Shown piece by piece: positions 1 to 12,459 of a stretch of DNA of 64,000 nucleotides. The notes below the pieces were generated by a model. It searched no databases. It was not told the DNA's origin and saw only the letters and a program-made list of their open reading frames with translations. Source of the DNA: Leucaena leucocephala (taxonomy: Eukaryota > Streptophyta > Magnoliopsida > Fabales > Fabaceae). The number at the start of each line of letters is the position of its first letter. Position 1 is the first letter of the stretch. Made by a program: the position numbers and the translations under genes. The stretch lies in NCBI GenBank assembly GCA_037074615.1, contig CM073546.1:8487501-8551500 (forward strand), given 5' to 3'.

Positions 1-1084
1 TCATTGTTTATCTAGTGCGAGATGAAGCTGTGTAGGCCTGTATACTTATGATGGATGTACTAAATTGAAAGATGCATGAAAATCCTGAAAGGGAATCCAA
101 ATTGGCCAAAGAAGCTATGGATTTTTGTCAAAACTACCTATCTAATGTAAGACAAACTGGTCTCCTTAAACCCTGTGCCAAAGATAGGGGTCAATGTGAA
201 ATGACGATAAAGAGTATTGATCTTAATGAATTATATCAAATACACTTAAACATCTTGAATAACATTGATGAAGTTCAAGACTATATGGTTGTTCATACAT
301 AGCTTGTTAGGAAAGGAAATAATAAATGATAGTGCAAAGTTGATTAGATAACACCACAAATCTTTTGCACATTGGTTCAAACAGAATGTTAAAAGTAAGG
401 ATGATGTTTCTGATATAGTTAGATAGTTGGCATATGGTCCTAAATTTGATGTGATAAGTTGGAATTCATTTCATATCATTGGGTATTCCTTTTATAGGTA
501 TGATAAAAGTAGCGTACAAAATAGCGGTGTTATGTTAATAGCTAAAGCTATGCACTGTTCTAGTTCAAAAGACAACAATCGTAATTAGCAGTCATCCCTT
601 ATTATGGAGTTGTTGAAGAGAACTGAGAGGTGAACTACTCCAAATTTAAAGTTCCTGTGTTCAAATACAAGTGGGTCAATGTAAACAATGGTGTTATGGC
701 CGATTGGTTAGGATTTATATTGATTGATTTGAATAGTACAAGTTTTGGGGATGAGCCTTTTATTATGGTAGGCCAAGCAAAGAAAGTGTTCTATATCACT
801 GATCTGGCAAATAAAATATGGTATGTGGCTCTCCAAGCAAAAAGAGTTCTTGACGATGATGATTCAATTTATGAGACCCCTTCCTTTTTAGTAGGTTTAC
901 AAAATTAAATGGAGATTGAGTGGATTATGATTGATTTGTACGTGAGTGTTTTATTGATGTAATGTCAAAATAGAGGACAATATATAGGTTGAACGAATAT
1001 AACTTTCTCTGATGTTAACTCTACCTCGTTGCTATAAGTTTTGTTAAATTGTTGTACATATATGTTGTAGCTTCAGGGGATGGG
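1..1084 (+). pseudogene. Unit 1 CACTA transposase fragment (cut by window edge)
   Basis: The window opens inside the DUF4218 part; the base at 1 matches 3204 of the next unit. What remains is the DUF4218 tail, with a run at 72-302 that starts MHENPERESKLAKEAMDFC, and the whole DUF4216 part. The best preserved DUF4216 stretch is 630-908, with NYSKFKVPVFKYKW, the DEPFIMVGQAKKVFY block and a terminal stop at 906-908. Just upstream, YYGVVEE is in frame but followed by a TGA where the family normally has tryptophan. After the stop, 909-1084 shows no clear coding; GTGAGT at 943 and a TAGCTTCAG at 1069-1077 could be intron borders. Confidence 0.85.
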
Positions 1085-1693
1085 TGAAAGGAATTGGAAG
1101 ACGCGCAGCGGAAATTAATTTAAAAATTTTTCCATTCCTTGCCAGGATCTACCGTATGTGTTTAAGTCAAGTGGGAAGAAGCATTACCCTTAGTGTGCCT
1201 CAGCGACTTCCACAGCTTTTGGTCACGACGTTCACAACTTCTTTCCGCGGCTCGTGCTCCCTGCCCGATCGCAAGAAGTCGACGACTCAGGTCGCCTTCC
1301 TCTACTGGTATCCACACGAACAGCGTTCCAACCACGAACGGCGTGCTAGCGTCTCTTGTCCCTCCAGGGCTTTCTCAAGAGTTCGTCCTCTCCGTCTCTA
1401 TTTCGACAGTTTCTTATCTACAAACCCTTTGCTCAGTCCCCTTCGGCCTTTCCGTGTTCTATGTATATCTCTATGCAAAACGTAGATCCTAATATAAGAT
1501 ATATAGGATGCTCTGTGTTTTCTTCTACCGAATTGGATTTTAGGAGTTAATCTTATATTAATTCCGAAATTAATGCAATATCATATATTGTATAATTTGA
1601 TAAGAAACTAATTAAATAAATAATATTAAATCCGCCCCACAGATTTAATTCACCTATTTATTTAACTTAAAATAAAGCTAAGACTGAACTGTA

Positions 1694-1892
1694 TTTGATT
1701 TATTCTCATAAATCAAATTTGAGATATCATATCAATTTGAATTTCACATTCAAATGTGATAGAGATTTAATTTATCCTTATAAATTAAATCTTATAAATA
1801 TCTCTTATATGAGATATCCTATCAATTTGAATTTCAAACTCAAACGTGATAGAGATTTAATTTATCCTTATAAATTAAATCTCATATATCTC
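1694..1892. repeat. Tandem 90-bp duplication and perfect hairpins inside the LTR
   Basis: Two imperfect 90-bp tandem copies start at 1721 and 1811 (both begin GAGATATC). Each contains a palindrome built on GATTTAATTTAT and its complement around a CCTT loop; in the second copy the perfect stem is 14 bp. A third hairpin, TTTGATTTA/TAAATCAAA with a 6-nt loop, lies at 1694-1717. The same structures recur in all ten LTR copies. They sit in the part of the LTR downstream of the TATA box on the minus strand, so they would be in the transcribed portion. Confidence 0.85.
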
Positions 1893-1894
1893 TC

Positions 1895-1926
1895 ATATAT
1901 AATATATATATATATATATGTATATA
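1895..1926. repeat. AT-dinucleotide microsatellite, source of unit-length variation
   Basis: An (AT)n tract ending near TATATACGAATATAAATATAA. In units 1-3 it is interrupted by one G; units 4-10 lack it. LTR lengths are 1774, 1772, 1774, 1768, 1768, 1770, 1770, 1770, 1764 and 1764 bp, while the CACTA fragment is always 1,429 bp. The period differences are therefore explained by this tract. Confidence 0.9.
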
Positions 1927-2164
1927 CGAATATAAATATAAATAAATATATATACCTCTATCCTGGATCATTCATTGAATATGGACATGTCTTAGATTCA
2001 ATGAATCTGGACATCATAGCCCGTGTTGGGCTATTGTGTGCGACCCTGTAGGCCCATATGAAGTTGGCAGTTGGCCATTTGTTATACTATACCACAAGTC
2101 ACAAGCGGTCTCTAGCAAGACATAACGACTACCCAAATCATATGAGGATCGTTAAACGGTGTAA

Positions 2165-2174
2165 CCTTTTATAC
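2165..2174 (-). promoter_or_regulatory. LTR TATA box (unit 1; same place in every unit)
   Basis: Minus-strand GTATAAAAGG, a near-ideal plant TATA box, about 690 bp inside the LTR 5' end, as expected for a U3 promoter. Transcription from it would run leftward through the rest of the LTR and out across the DUF4216/DUF4218 fragment in antisense. The element is visible in all ten copies; activity is unknown. Confidence 0.6.
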
Positions 2175-2858
2175 AACCATATGATGTCCCTTCTGTCACG
2201 CGATATTTTGGTCATGGTTGAGGCATGGATAATGTCATCCTCCTATTCCTGACCGTTACTTTCTCGATCCCTGAGTAGTCTGACTATAGAAATAGAACTA
2301 CCTTTCCATTACAGTATGGCCATACATTTCTCAGACTCACTCATCGAGGGGCCCAGTAATATCTCTCTACGAATGTGAGGGACAAATTCCATCTTGACCA
2401 TTCACATTCCTCCGCATGAAAAACCACTAAGCCCGAACATAGTCTTTATGATCACTCGGTCAAAAGTGACTTTTGACTAGGTCAAAGCTGAGCGTTTGTC
2501 ATGGAGGAATCCATGATGATCTCAGGTCAATGGGCATATTGACATGGTTTGTATATGAGAGAAGCTTATGACGTTACCCATGCAGTTCTCTCATAGCGGG
2601 TCGGTCCAACACCTTGTACTCTTACATGTGCCTATGACTTTGATTTATATCTCTATACATCTTCAAAGTCATACTGGTCTTATTTCATCTGTGCTCCCGC
2701 ACAGATGACCAGCCAGGGACATTTAGGATAAGATTAGGAATTATCCAAGGATGGTCATCACAATAAACATGCAAATAATATGATAACACAATTAATAAAT
2801 TCATAAATCAATAGTGTCCATAAGACAATGATTGGCCCCTGGGGCACGATTTCCAACA

Positions 2859-4287
2859 TAAGGATGAGAAAAGAAGTATTTCTGAGTGTTTGCAAATAAT
2901 CAAAGTTCCCTCTAGGTACTCATTAAATCTTAATAAGATTGTGTCGATGAAAGATTTGAATTTAGTAGGCCTTGCCTCATGATTGTCATGTCTTGATGCA
3001 ACAATTACTACCAGATGCTATTCGAGGCATACTTCAAGATGATTTGAGACACATTATAACCCGACTTTGCTTCTTCTTCAATGCTATCTATGGAAAAGTC
3101 TTTAAGACTGAAAAGTTGGATTAAATAGAGCACGAGGGTTATGTTATTTTGTTCCAACTTGAAAAAATATTTCTTCTTACTTTTTTTAACATCATGGTGC
3201 ACCTCATTGTTTATCTAGTGCGAGATGAAGCTGTGTAGGCCTGTATACTTATGATGGATGTACTAAATTGAAAGATGCATGAAAATCCTGAAAGGGAATC
3301 CAAATTGGCCAAAGAAGCTATGGATTTTTGTCAAAACTACCTATCTAATGTAAGACAAACTGGTCTCCTTAAACCCTGTGCCAAAGATAGGGGTCAATGT
3401 GAAATGACGATAAAGAGTATTGATCTTAATGAATTATATCAAATACACTTAAACATCTTGAATAACATTGATGAAGTTCAAGACTATATGGTTGTTCATA
3501 CATAGCTTGTTAGGAAAGGAAATAATAAATGATAGTGCAAAGTTGATTAGATAACACCACAAATCTTTTGCACATTGGTTCAAACAGAATGTTAAAAGTA
3601 AGGATGATGTTTCTGATATAGTTAGATAGTTGGCATATGGTCCTAAATTTGATGTGATAAGTTGGAATTCATTTCATATCATTGGGTATTCCTTTTATAG
3701 GTATGATAAAAGTAGCGTACAAAATAGCGGTGTTATGTTAATAGCTAAAGCTATGCACTGTTCTAGTTCAAAAGACAACAATCGTAATTAGCAGTCATCC
3801 CTTATTATGGAGTTGTTGAAGAGAACTGAGAGGTGAACTACTCCAAATTTAAAGTTCCTGTGTTCAAATACAAGTGGGTCAATGTAAACAATGGTGTTAT
3901 GGCCGATTGGTTAGGATTTATATTGATTGATTTGAATAGTACAAGTTTTGGGGATGAGCCTTTTATTATGGTAGGCCAAGCAAAGAAAGTGTTCTATATC
4001 ACTGATCTGGCAAATAAAATATGGTATGTGGCTCTCCAAGCAAAAAGAGTTCTTGACGATGATGATTCAATTTATGAGACCCCTTCCTTTTTAGTAGGTT
4101 TACAAAATTAAATGGAGATTGAGTGGATTATGATTGATTTGTACGTGAGTGTTTTATTGATGTAATGTCAAAATAGAGGACAATATATAGGTTGAACGAA
4201 TATAACTTTCTCTGATGTTAACTCTACCTCGTTGCTATAAGTTTTGTTAAATTGTTGTACATATATGTTGTAGCTTCAGGGGATGGG
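2859..4287 (+). pseudogene. Unit 2 CACTA TNP2 transposase fragment (DUF4218-DUF4216), first complete copy
   Basis: This is the 3' half of a plant CACTA (En/Spm) transposase gene; an intact family member cuts and joins transposon ends in the nucleus. DUF4218 features run from 2859: a lysine/glutamate-rich start, HDCHVLMQQLLP from 2978, ITRLCFFFNAI, and an FFNIMVHLIVYLVRDE block near 3186, then the 76-codon run 3275-3505. DUF4216 follows with LAYGPKFDVISWNSFHIIGY and DKSSVQNSGVMLIAKAMH in one frame and NYSKFKVPVF to DEPFIMVGQAKKVFY (3833-4111) in another. Several in-frame stops and frame changes disable it. The upstream catalytic part of the gene (Transposase_21 region) is absent: the fragment begins directly at the LTR. 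Family call rests on motif order; no search was possible. Confidence 0.85.
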
Positions 4288-6059
4288 TGAAAGGAATTGG
4301 AAGACGCGCAGCGGAAATTAATTTAAAAATTTTTCCATTCCTTGCCAGGATCTACCGTATGTGTTTAAGTCAAGTGGGAAGAAGCATTACCCTTAGTGTG
4401 CCTCAGCGACTTCCACAGCTTTTGGTCACGACGTTCACAACTTCTTTCCGCGGCTCGTGCTCCCTGCCCGATCGCAAGAAGTCGACGACTCAGGTCGCCT
4501 TCCTCTACTGGTATCCACACGAACAGCGTTCCAACCACGAACGGCGTGCTAGCGTCTCTTGTCCCTCCAGGGCTTTCTCAAGAGTTCGTCCTCTCCGTCT
4601 CTATTTCGACAGTTTCTTATCTACAAACCCTTTGCTCAGTCCCCTTCGGCCTTTCCGTGTTCTATGTATATCTCTATGCAAAACGTAGATCCTAATATAA
4701 GATATATAGGATGCTCTGTGTTTTCTTCTACCGAATTGGATTTTAGGAGTTAATCTTATATTAATTCCGAAATTAATGCAATATCATATATTGTATAATT
4801 TGATAAGAAACTAATTAAATAAATAATATTAAATCCGCCCCACAGATTTAATTCACCTATTTATTTAACTTAAAATAAAGCTAAGACTGAACTGTATTTG
4901 ATTTATTCTCATAAATCAAATTTGAGATATCATATCAATTTGAATTTCACATTCAAATGTGATAGAGATTTAATTTATCCTTATAAATTAAATCTTATAA
5001 ATATCTCTTATATGAGATATCCTATCAATTTGAATTTCAAACTCAAACGTGATAGAGATTTAATTTATCCTTATAAATTAAATCTCATATATCTCTCATA
5101 TATAATATATATATATATATGTATATACGAATATAAATATAAATAAATATATATACCTCTATCCTGGATCATTCATTGAATATGGACATGTCTTAGATTC
5201 AATGAATCTGGACATCATAGCCCGTGTTGGGCTATTGTGTGCGACCCTGTAGGCCCATATGAAGTTGGCAGTTGGCCATTTGTTATACTATACCACAAGT
5301 CACAAGCGGTCTCTAGCAAGACATAACGACTACCCAAATCATATGAGGATCGTTAAACGGTGTAACCTTTTATACAACCATATGATGTCCCTTCTGTCAC
5401 GCGATATTTTGGTCATGGTTGAGGCATGGATAATGTCATCCTCCTATTCCTGACCGTTACTTTCTCGATCCCTGAGTAGTCTGACTATAGAAATAGAACT
5501 ACCTTTCCATTACAGTATGGCCATACATTTCTCAGACTCACTCATCGAGGGGCCCAGTAATATCTCTCTACGAATGTGAGGGACAAATTCCATCTTGACC
5601 ATTCACATTCCTCCGCATGAAAAACCACTAAGCCCGAACATAGTCTTTATGATCACTCGGTCAAAAGTGACTTTTGACTAGGTCAAAGCTGAGCGTTTGT
5701 CATGGAGGAATCCATGATGATCTCAGGTCAATGGGCATATTGACATGGTTTGTATATGAGAGAAGCTTATGACGTTACCCATGCAGTTCTCTCATAGCGG
5801 GTCGGTCCAACACCTTGTACTCTTACATGTGCCTATGACTTTGATTTATATCTCTATACATCTTCAAAGTCATACTGGTCTTATTTCATCTGTGCTCCCG
5901 CACAGATGACCAGCCAGGGACATTTAGGATAAGATTAGGAATTATCCAAGGATGGTCATCACAATAAACATGCAAATAATATGATAACACAATTAATAAA
6001 TTCATAAATCAATAGTGTCCATAAGACAATGATCGGCCCCTGGGGCACGATTTCCAACA
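4288..6059 (-). mobile_element. Copia-like LTR, unit 2
   Basis: 1,772 bp, two bases shorter than unit 1 in the AT tract. Carries GATCGG near 6031, as do units 2-9, and GTCC near 6018. Confidence 0.8.
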
Positions 6060-7488
6060 TAAGGATGAGAAAAGAAGTATTTCTGAGTGTTTGCAAATAA
6101 TCAAAGTTCCCTCTAGGTACTCATTAAATCTTAATAAGATTGTGTCGATGAAAGATTTGAATTTAGTAGGCCTTGCCTCATGATTGTCATGTCTTGATGC
6201 AACAATTACTACCAGATGCTATTCGAGGCATACTTCAAGATGATTTGAGACACATTATAACCCGACTTTGCTTCTTCTTCAATGCTATCTATGGAAAAGT
6301 CTTTAAGACTGAAAAGTTGGATTAAATAGAGCACGAGGGTTATGTTATTTTGTTCCAACTTGAAAAAATATTTCTTCTTACTTTTTTTAACATCATGGTG
6401 CACCTCATTGTTTATCTAGTGCGAGATGAAGCTGTGTAGGCCTGTATACTTATGATGGATGTACTAAATTGAAAGATGCATGAAAATCCTGAAAGGGAAT
6501 CCAAATTGGCCAAAGAAGCTATGGATTTTTGTCAAAACTACCTATCTAATGTAAGACAAACTGGTCTCCTTAAACCCTGTGCCAAAGATAGGGGTCAATG
6601 TGAAATGACGATAAAGAGTATTGATCTTAATGAATTATATCAAATACACTTAAACATCTTGAATAACATTGATGAAGTTCAAGACTATATGGTTGTTCAT
6701 ACATAGCTTGTTAGGAAAGGAAATAATAAATGATAGTGCAAAGTTGATTAGATAACACCACAAATCTTTTGCACATTGGTTCAAACAGAATGTTAAAAGT
6801 AAGGATGATGTTTCTGATATAGTTAGATAGTTGGCATATGGTCCTAAATTTGATGTGATAAGTTGGAATTCATTTCATATCATTGGGTATTCCTTTTATA
6901 GGTATGATAAAAGTAGCGTACAAAATAGCGGTGTTATGTTAATAGCTAAAGCTATGCACTGTTCTAGTTCAAAAGACAACAATCGTAATTAGCAGTCATC
7001 CCTTATTATGGAGTTGTTGAAGAGAACTGAGAGGTGAACTACTCCAAATTTAAAGTTCCTGTGTTCAAATACAAGTGGGTCAATGTAAACAATGGTGTTA
7101 TGGCCGATTGGTTAGGATTTATATTGATTGATTTGAATAGTACAAGTTTTGGGGATGAGCCTTTTATTATGGTAGGCCAAGCAAAGAAAGTGTTCTATAT
7201 CACTGATCTGGCAAATAAAATATGGTATGTGGCTCTCCAAGCAAAAAGAGTTCTTGACGATGATGATTCAATTTATGAGACCCCTTCCTTTTTAGTAGGT
7301 TTACAAAATTAAATGGAGATTGAGTGGATTATGATTGATTTGTACGTGAGTGTTTTATTGATGTAATGTCAAAATAGAGGACAATATATAGGTTGAACGA
7401 ATATAACTTTCTCTGATGTTAACTCTACCTCGTTGCTATAAGTTTTGTTAAATTGTTGTACATATATGTTGTAGCTTCAGGGGATGGG
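6060..7488 (+). pseudogene. Unit 3 CACTA transposase fragment
   Basis: 1,429 bp. I saw no difference from unit 2 in the DUF4218 and DUF4216 stretches; the disabling stops are the same, so they predate amplification. Confidence 0.82.
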
Positions 7489-9262
7489 TGAAAGGAATTG
7501 GAAGACGCGCAACGGAAATTAATTTAAAAATTTTTCCATTCCTTGCCAGGATCTACCGTATGTGTTTAAGTCAAGTGGGAAGAAGCATTACCCTTAGTGT
7601 GCCTCAGCGACTTCCACAGCTTTTGGTCACGACGTTCACAACTTCTTTCCGCGGCTCGTGCTCCCTGCCCGATCGCAAGAAGTCGACGACTCAGGTCGCC
7701 TTCCTCTACTGGTATCCACACGAACAGCGTTCCAACCACGAACGGCGTGCTAGCGTCTCTTGTCCCTCCAGGGCTTTCTCAAGAGTTCGTCCTCTCCGTC
7801 TCTATTTCGACAGTTTCTTATCTACAAACCCTTTGCTCAGTCCCCTTCGGCCTTTCCGTGTTCTATGTATATCTCTATGCAAAACGTAGATCCTAATATA
7901 AGATATATAGGATGCTCTGTGTTTTCTTCTACCGAATTGGATTTTAGGAGTTAATCTTATATTAATTCCGAAATTAATGCAATATCATATATTGTATAAT
8001 TTGATAAGAAACTAATTAAATAAATAATATTAAATCCGCCCCACAGATTTAATTCACCTATTTATTTAACTTAAAATAAAGCTAAGACTGAACTGTATTT
8101 GATTTATTCTCATAAATCAAATTTGAGATATCATATCAATTTGAATTTCACATTCAAATGTGATAGAGATTTAATTTATCCTTATAAATTAAATCTTATA
8201 AATATCTCTTATATGAGATATCCTATCAATTTGAATTTCAAACTCAAACGTGATAGAGATTTAATTTATCCTTATAAATTAAATCTCATATATCTCTCAT
8301 ATATAATATATATATATATATATGTATATACGAATATAAATATAAATAAATATATATACCTCTATCCTGGATCATTCATTGAATATGGACATGTCTTAGA
8401 TTCAATGAATCTGGACATCATAGCCCGTGTTGGGCTATTGTGTGCGACCCTGTAGGCCCATATGAAGTTGGCAGTTGGCCATTTGTTATACTATAGCACA
8501 AGTCACAAGCGGTCTCTAGCAAGACATAACGACTACCCAAATCATATGAGGATCGTTAAACGGTGTAACCTTTTATACAACCATATGATGTCCCTTCTGT
8601 CACGCGATATTTTGGTCATGGTTGAGGCATGGATAATGTCATCCTCCTATTCCTGACCGTTACTTTCTCGATCCCTGAGTAGTCTGACTATAGAAATAGA
8701 ACTACCTTTCCATTACAGTATGGCCATACATTTCTCAGACTCACTCATCGAGGGGCCCAGTAATATCTCTCTACGAATGTGAGGGACAAATTCCATCTTG
8801 ACCATTCACATTCCTCCGCATGAAAAACCACTAAGCCCGAACATAGTCTTTATGATCACTCGGTCAAAAGTGACTTTTGACTAGGTCAAAGCTGAGCGTT
8901 TGTCATGGAGGAATCCATGATGATCTCAGGTCAATGGGCATATTGACATGGTTTGTATATGAGAGAAGCTTATGACGTTACCCATGCAGTTCTCTCATAG
9001 CGGGTCGGTCCAACACCTTGTACTCTTACATGTGCCTATGACTTTGATTTATATCTCTATACATCTTCAAAGTCATACTGGTCTTATTTCATCTGTGCTC
9101 CCGCACAGATGACCAGCCAGGGACATTTAGGATAAGATTAGGAATTATCCAAGGATGGTCATCACAATAAACATGCAAATAATATGATAACACAATTAAT
9201 AAATTCATAAATCAATAGTGTCCATAAGACAATGATCGGCCCCTGGGGCACGATTTCCAACA
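7489..9262 (-). mobile_element. Copia-like LTR, unit 3
   Basis: 1,774 bp. Private G-to-A near 7512 (GCGCAACGG where others have GCGCAGCGG). Shares with unit 4 a C-to-G change near 8496 (ACTATAGCAC). Confidence 0.8.
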
Positions 9263-10691
9263 TAAGGATGAGAAAAGAAGTATTTCTGAGTGTTTGCAAA
9301 TAATCAAAGTTCCCTCTAGGTACTCATTAAATCTTAATAAGATTGTGTCGATGAAAGATTTGAATTTAGTAGGCCTTGCCTCATGATTGTCATGTCTTGA
9401 TGCAACAATTACTACCAGATGCTATTCGAGGCATACTTCAAGATGATTTGAGACACATTATAACCCGACTTTGCTTCTTCTTCAATGCTATCTATGGAAA
9501 AGTCTTTAAGACTGAAAAGTTGGATTAAATAGAGCACGAGGGTTATGTTATTTTGTTCCAACTTGAAAAAATATTTCTTCTTACTTTTTTTAACATCATG
9601 GTGCACCTCATTGTTTATCTAGTGCGAGATGAAGCTGTGTAGGCCTGTATACTTATGATGGATGTACTAAATTGAAAGATGCATGAAAATCCTGAAAGGG
9701 AATCCAAATTGGCCAAAGAAGCTATGGATTTTTGTCAAAACTACCTATCTAATGTAAGACAAACTGGTCTCCTTAAACCCTGTGCCAAAGATAGAGGTCA
9801 ATGTGAAATGACGATAAAGAGTATTGATCTTAATGAATTATATCAAATACACTTAAACATCTTGAATAACATTGATGAAGTTCAAGACTATATGGTTGTT
9901 CATACATAGCTTGTTAGGAAAGGAAATAATAAATGATAGTGCAAAGTTGATTAGATAACACCACAAATCTTTTGCACATTGGTTCAAACAGAATGTTAAA
10001 AGTAAGGATGATGTTTCTGATATAGTTAGATAGTTGGCATATGGTCCTAAATTTGATGTGATAAGTTGGAATTCATTTCATATCATTGGGTATTCCTTTT
10101 ATAGGTATGATAAAAGTAGCGTACAAAATAGCGGTGTTATGTTAATAGCTAAAGCTATGCACTGTTCTAGTTCAAAAGACAACAATCGTAATTAGCAGTC
10201 ATCCCTTATTATGGAGTTGTTGAAGAGAACTGAGAGGTGAACTACTCCAAATTTAAAGTTCCTGTGTTCAAATACAAGTGGGTCAATGTAAACAATGGTG
10301 TTATGGCCGATTGGTTAGGATTTATATTGATTGATTTGAATAGTACAAGTTTTGGGGATGAGCCTTTTATTATGGTAGGCCAAGCAAAGAAAGTGTTCTA
10401 TATCACTGATCTGGCAAATAAAATATGGTATGTGGCTCTCCAAGCAAAAAGAGTTCTTGACGATGATGATTCAATTTATGAGACCCCTTCCTTTTTAGTA
10501 GGTTTACAAAATTAAATGGAGATTGAGTGGATTATGATTGATTTGTACGTGAGTGTTTTATTGATGTAATGTCAAAATAGAGGACAATATATAGGTTGAA
10601 CGAATATAACTTTCTCTGATGTTAACTCTACCTCGTTGCTATAAGTTTTGTTAAATTGTTGTACATATATGTTGTAGCTTCAGGGGATGGG
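9263..10691 (+). pseudogene. Unit 4 CACTA transposase fragment
   Basis: 1,429 bp. Private synonymous change near 9795 (GATAGAGG where other copies have GATAGGGG). Confidence 0.82.
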
Positions 10692-12459
10692 TGAAAGGAA
10701 TTGGAAGACGCGCAGCGGAAATTAATTTAAAAATTTTTCCATTCCTTGCCAGGATCTACCGTATGTGTTTAAGTCAAGTGGGAAGAAGCATTACCCTTAG
10801 TGTGCCTCAGCGACTTCCACAGCTTTTGGTCACGACGTTCACAACTTCTTTCCGCGGCTCGTGCTCCCTGCCCGATCGCAAGAAGTCGACGACTCAGGTC
10901 GCCTTCCTCTACTGGTATCCACACGAACAGCGTTCCAACCACGAACGGCGTGCTAGCGTCTCTTGTCCCTCCAGGGCTTTCTCAAGAGTTCGTCCTCTCC
11001 GTCTCTATTTCGACAGTTTCTTATCTACAAACCCTTTGCTCAGTCCCCTTCGGCCTTTCCGTGTTCTATGTATATCTCTATGCAAAACGTAGATCCTAAT
11101 ATAAGATATATAGGATGCTCTGTGTTTTCTTCTACCGAATTGGATTTTAGGAGTTAATCTTATATTAATTCCGAAATTAATGCAATATCATATATTGTAT
11201 AATTTGATAAGAAACTAATTAAATAAATAATATTAAATCCGCCCCACAGATTTAATTCACCTATTTATTTAACTTAAAATAAAGCTAAGACTGAACTGTA
11301 TTTGATTTATTCTCATAAATCAAATTTGAGATATCATATCAATTTGAATTTCACATTCAAATGTGATAGAGATTTAATTTATCCTTATAAATTAAATCTT
11401 ATAAATATCTCTTATATGAGATATCCTATCAATTTGAATTTCAAACTCAAACGTGATAGAGATTTAATTTATCCTTATAAATTAAATCTCATATATCTCT
11501 CATATATAATATATATATATATATATACGAATATAAATATAAATAAATATATATACCTCTATCCTGGATCATTCATTGAATATGGACATGTCTTAGATTC
11601 AATGAATCTGGACATCATAGCCCGTGTTGGGCTATTGTGTGCGACCCTGTAGGCCCATATGAAGTTGGCAGTTGGCCATTTGTTATACTATAGCACAAGT
11701 CACAAGCGGTCTCTAGCAAGACATAACGACTACCCAAATCATATGAGGATCGTTAAACGGTGTAACCTTTTATACAACCATATGATGTCCCTTCTGTCAC
11801 GCGATATTTTGGTCATGGTTGAGGCATGGATAATGTCATCCTCCTATTCCTGACCGTTACTTTCTCGATCCCTGAGTAGTCTGACTATAGAAATAGAACT
11901 ACCTTTCCATTACAGTATGGCCATACATTTCTCAGACTCACTCATCGAGGGGCCCAGTAATATCTCTCTACGAATGTGAGGGACAAATTCCATCTTGACC
12001 ATTCACATTCCTCCGCATGAAAAACCACTAAGCCCGAACATAGTCTTTATGATCACTCGGTCAAAAGTGACTTTTGACTAGGTCAAAGCTGAGCGTTTGT
12101 CATGGAGGAATCCATGATGATCTCAGGTCAATGGGCATATTGACATGGTTTGTATATGAGAGAAGCTTATGACGTTACCCATGCAGTTCTCTCATAGCGG
12201 GTCGGTCCAACACCTTGTACTCTTACATGTGCCTATGACTTTGATTTATATCTCTATACATCTTCAAAGTCATACTGGTCTTATTTCATCTGTGCTCCCG
12301 CACAGATGACCAGCCAGGGACATTTAGGATAAGATTAGGAATTATCCAAGGATGGTCATCACAATAAACATGCAAATAATATGATAACACAATTAATAAA
12401 TTCATAAATCAATAGTGTCCATAAGACAATGATCGGCCCCTGGGGCACGATTTCCAACA
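10692..12459 (-). mobile_element. Copia-like LTR, unit 4
   Basis: 1,768 bp. First copy without the G interruption in the AT tract. Keeps the C-to-G variant shared with unit 3 and the GTCC form shared with units 1-3. Confidence 0.8.

Larger units (their letters stand above)
1085..2858 (-). mobile_element. Copia-like LTR, reverse orientation (unit 1 copy, reference description)
   Basis: 1,774 bp. On the minus strand it begins TGTTGGAAATCGTGCCCC, a start typical of many plant Ty1-copia LTRs, and ends CCAATTCCTTTCA, so both ends are TG...CA. A strong TATA box lies about 690 bp from its 5' end. Neither the copia polypurine tract nor an initiator-Met primer site is next to it, so it is an isolated LTR rather than part of a full element. 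Flanking 5-mers are ATGGG on the left and TAAGG on the right, not a TSD pair. The region 1100-1490 is locally GC-rich, while 1560-1960 is very AT-rich with hairpins and an AT microsatellite. Unit-specific: GATTGG at 2829 (shared only with unit 10), GTCC form near 2818, and a G inside the AT tract. Confidence 0.8.

Noticed and set aside
1084..1550. Open frames of 133, 99 and 64 codons repeated in each unit
   Set aside because: They lie antisense inside a copia-like LTR, overlap one another in different frames, resemble no protein family I know and are explained by the GC-rich segment. Copies differ by amino-acid-changing substitutions (A to T, V to L), giving no hint of selection.
1695..2051. 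118-codon frame through the AT-rich part of the LTR
   Set aside because: It is a translation of the 90-bp duplication and AT microsatellite; its length changes with microsatellite length between units.
3008..3202. Minus-strand 64-codon frame repeated in each unit
   Set aside because: It is the complement of the decayed DUF4218 coding (NIMVHLIVYL block on the plus strand).
1085..4287. Non-autonomous LTR retrotransposon with a captured CACTA fragment as its interior
   Set aside because: LTR-interior-LTR spacing fits, but there is no primer site or polypurine tract at either LTR edge; kept only as an alternative to the two-LTR recombination model.
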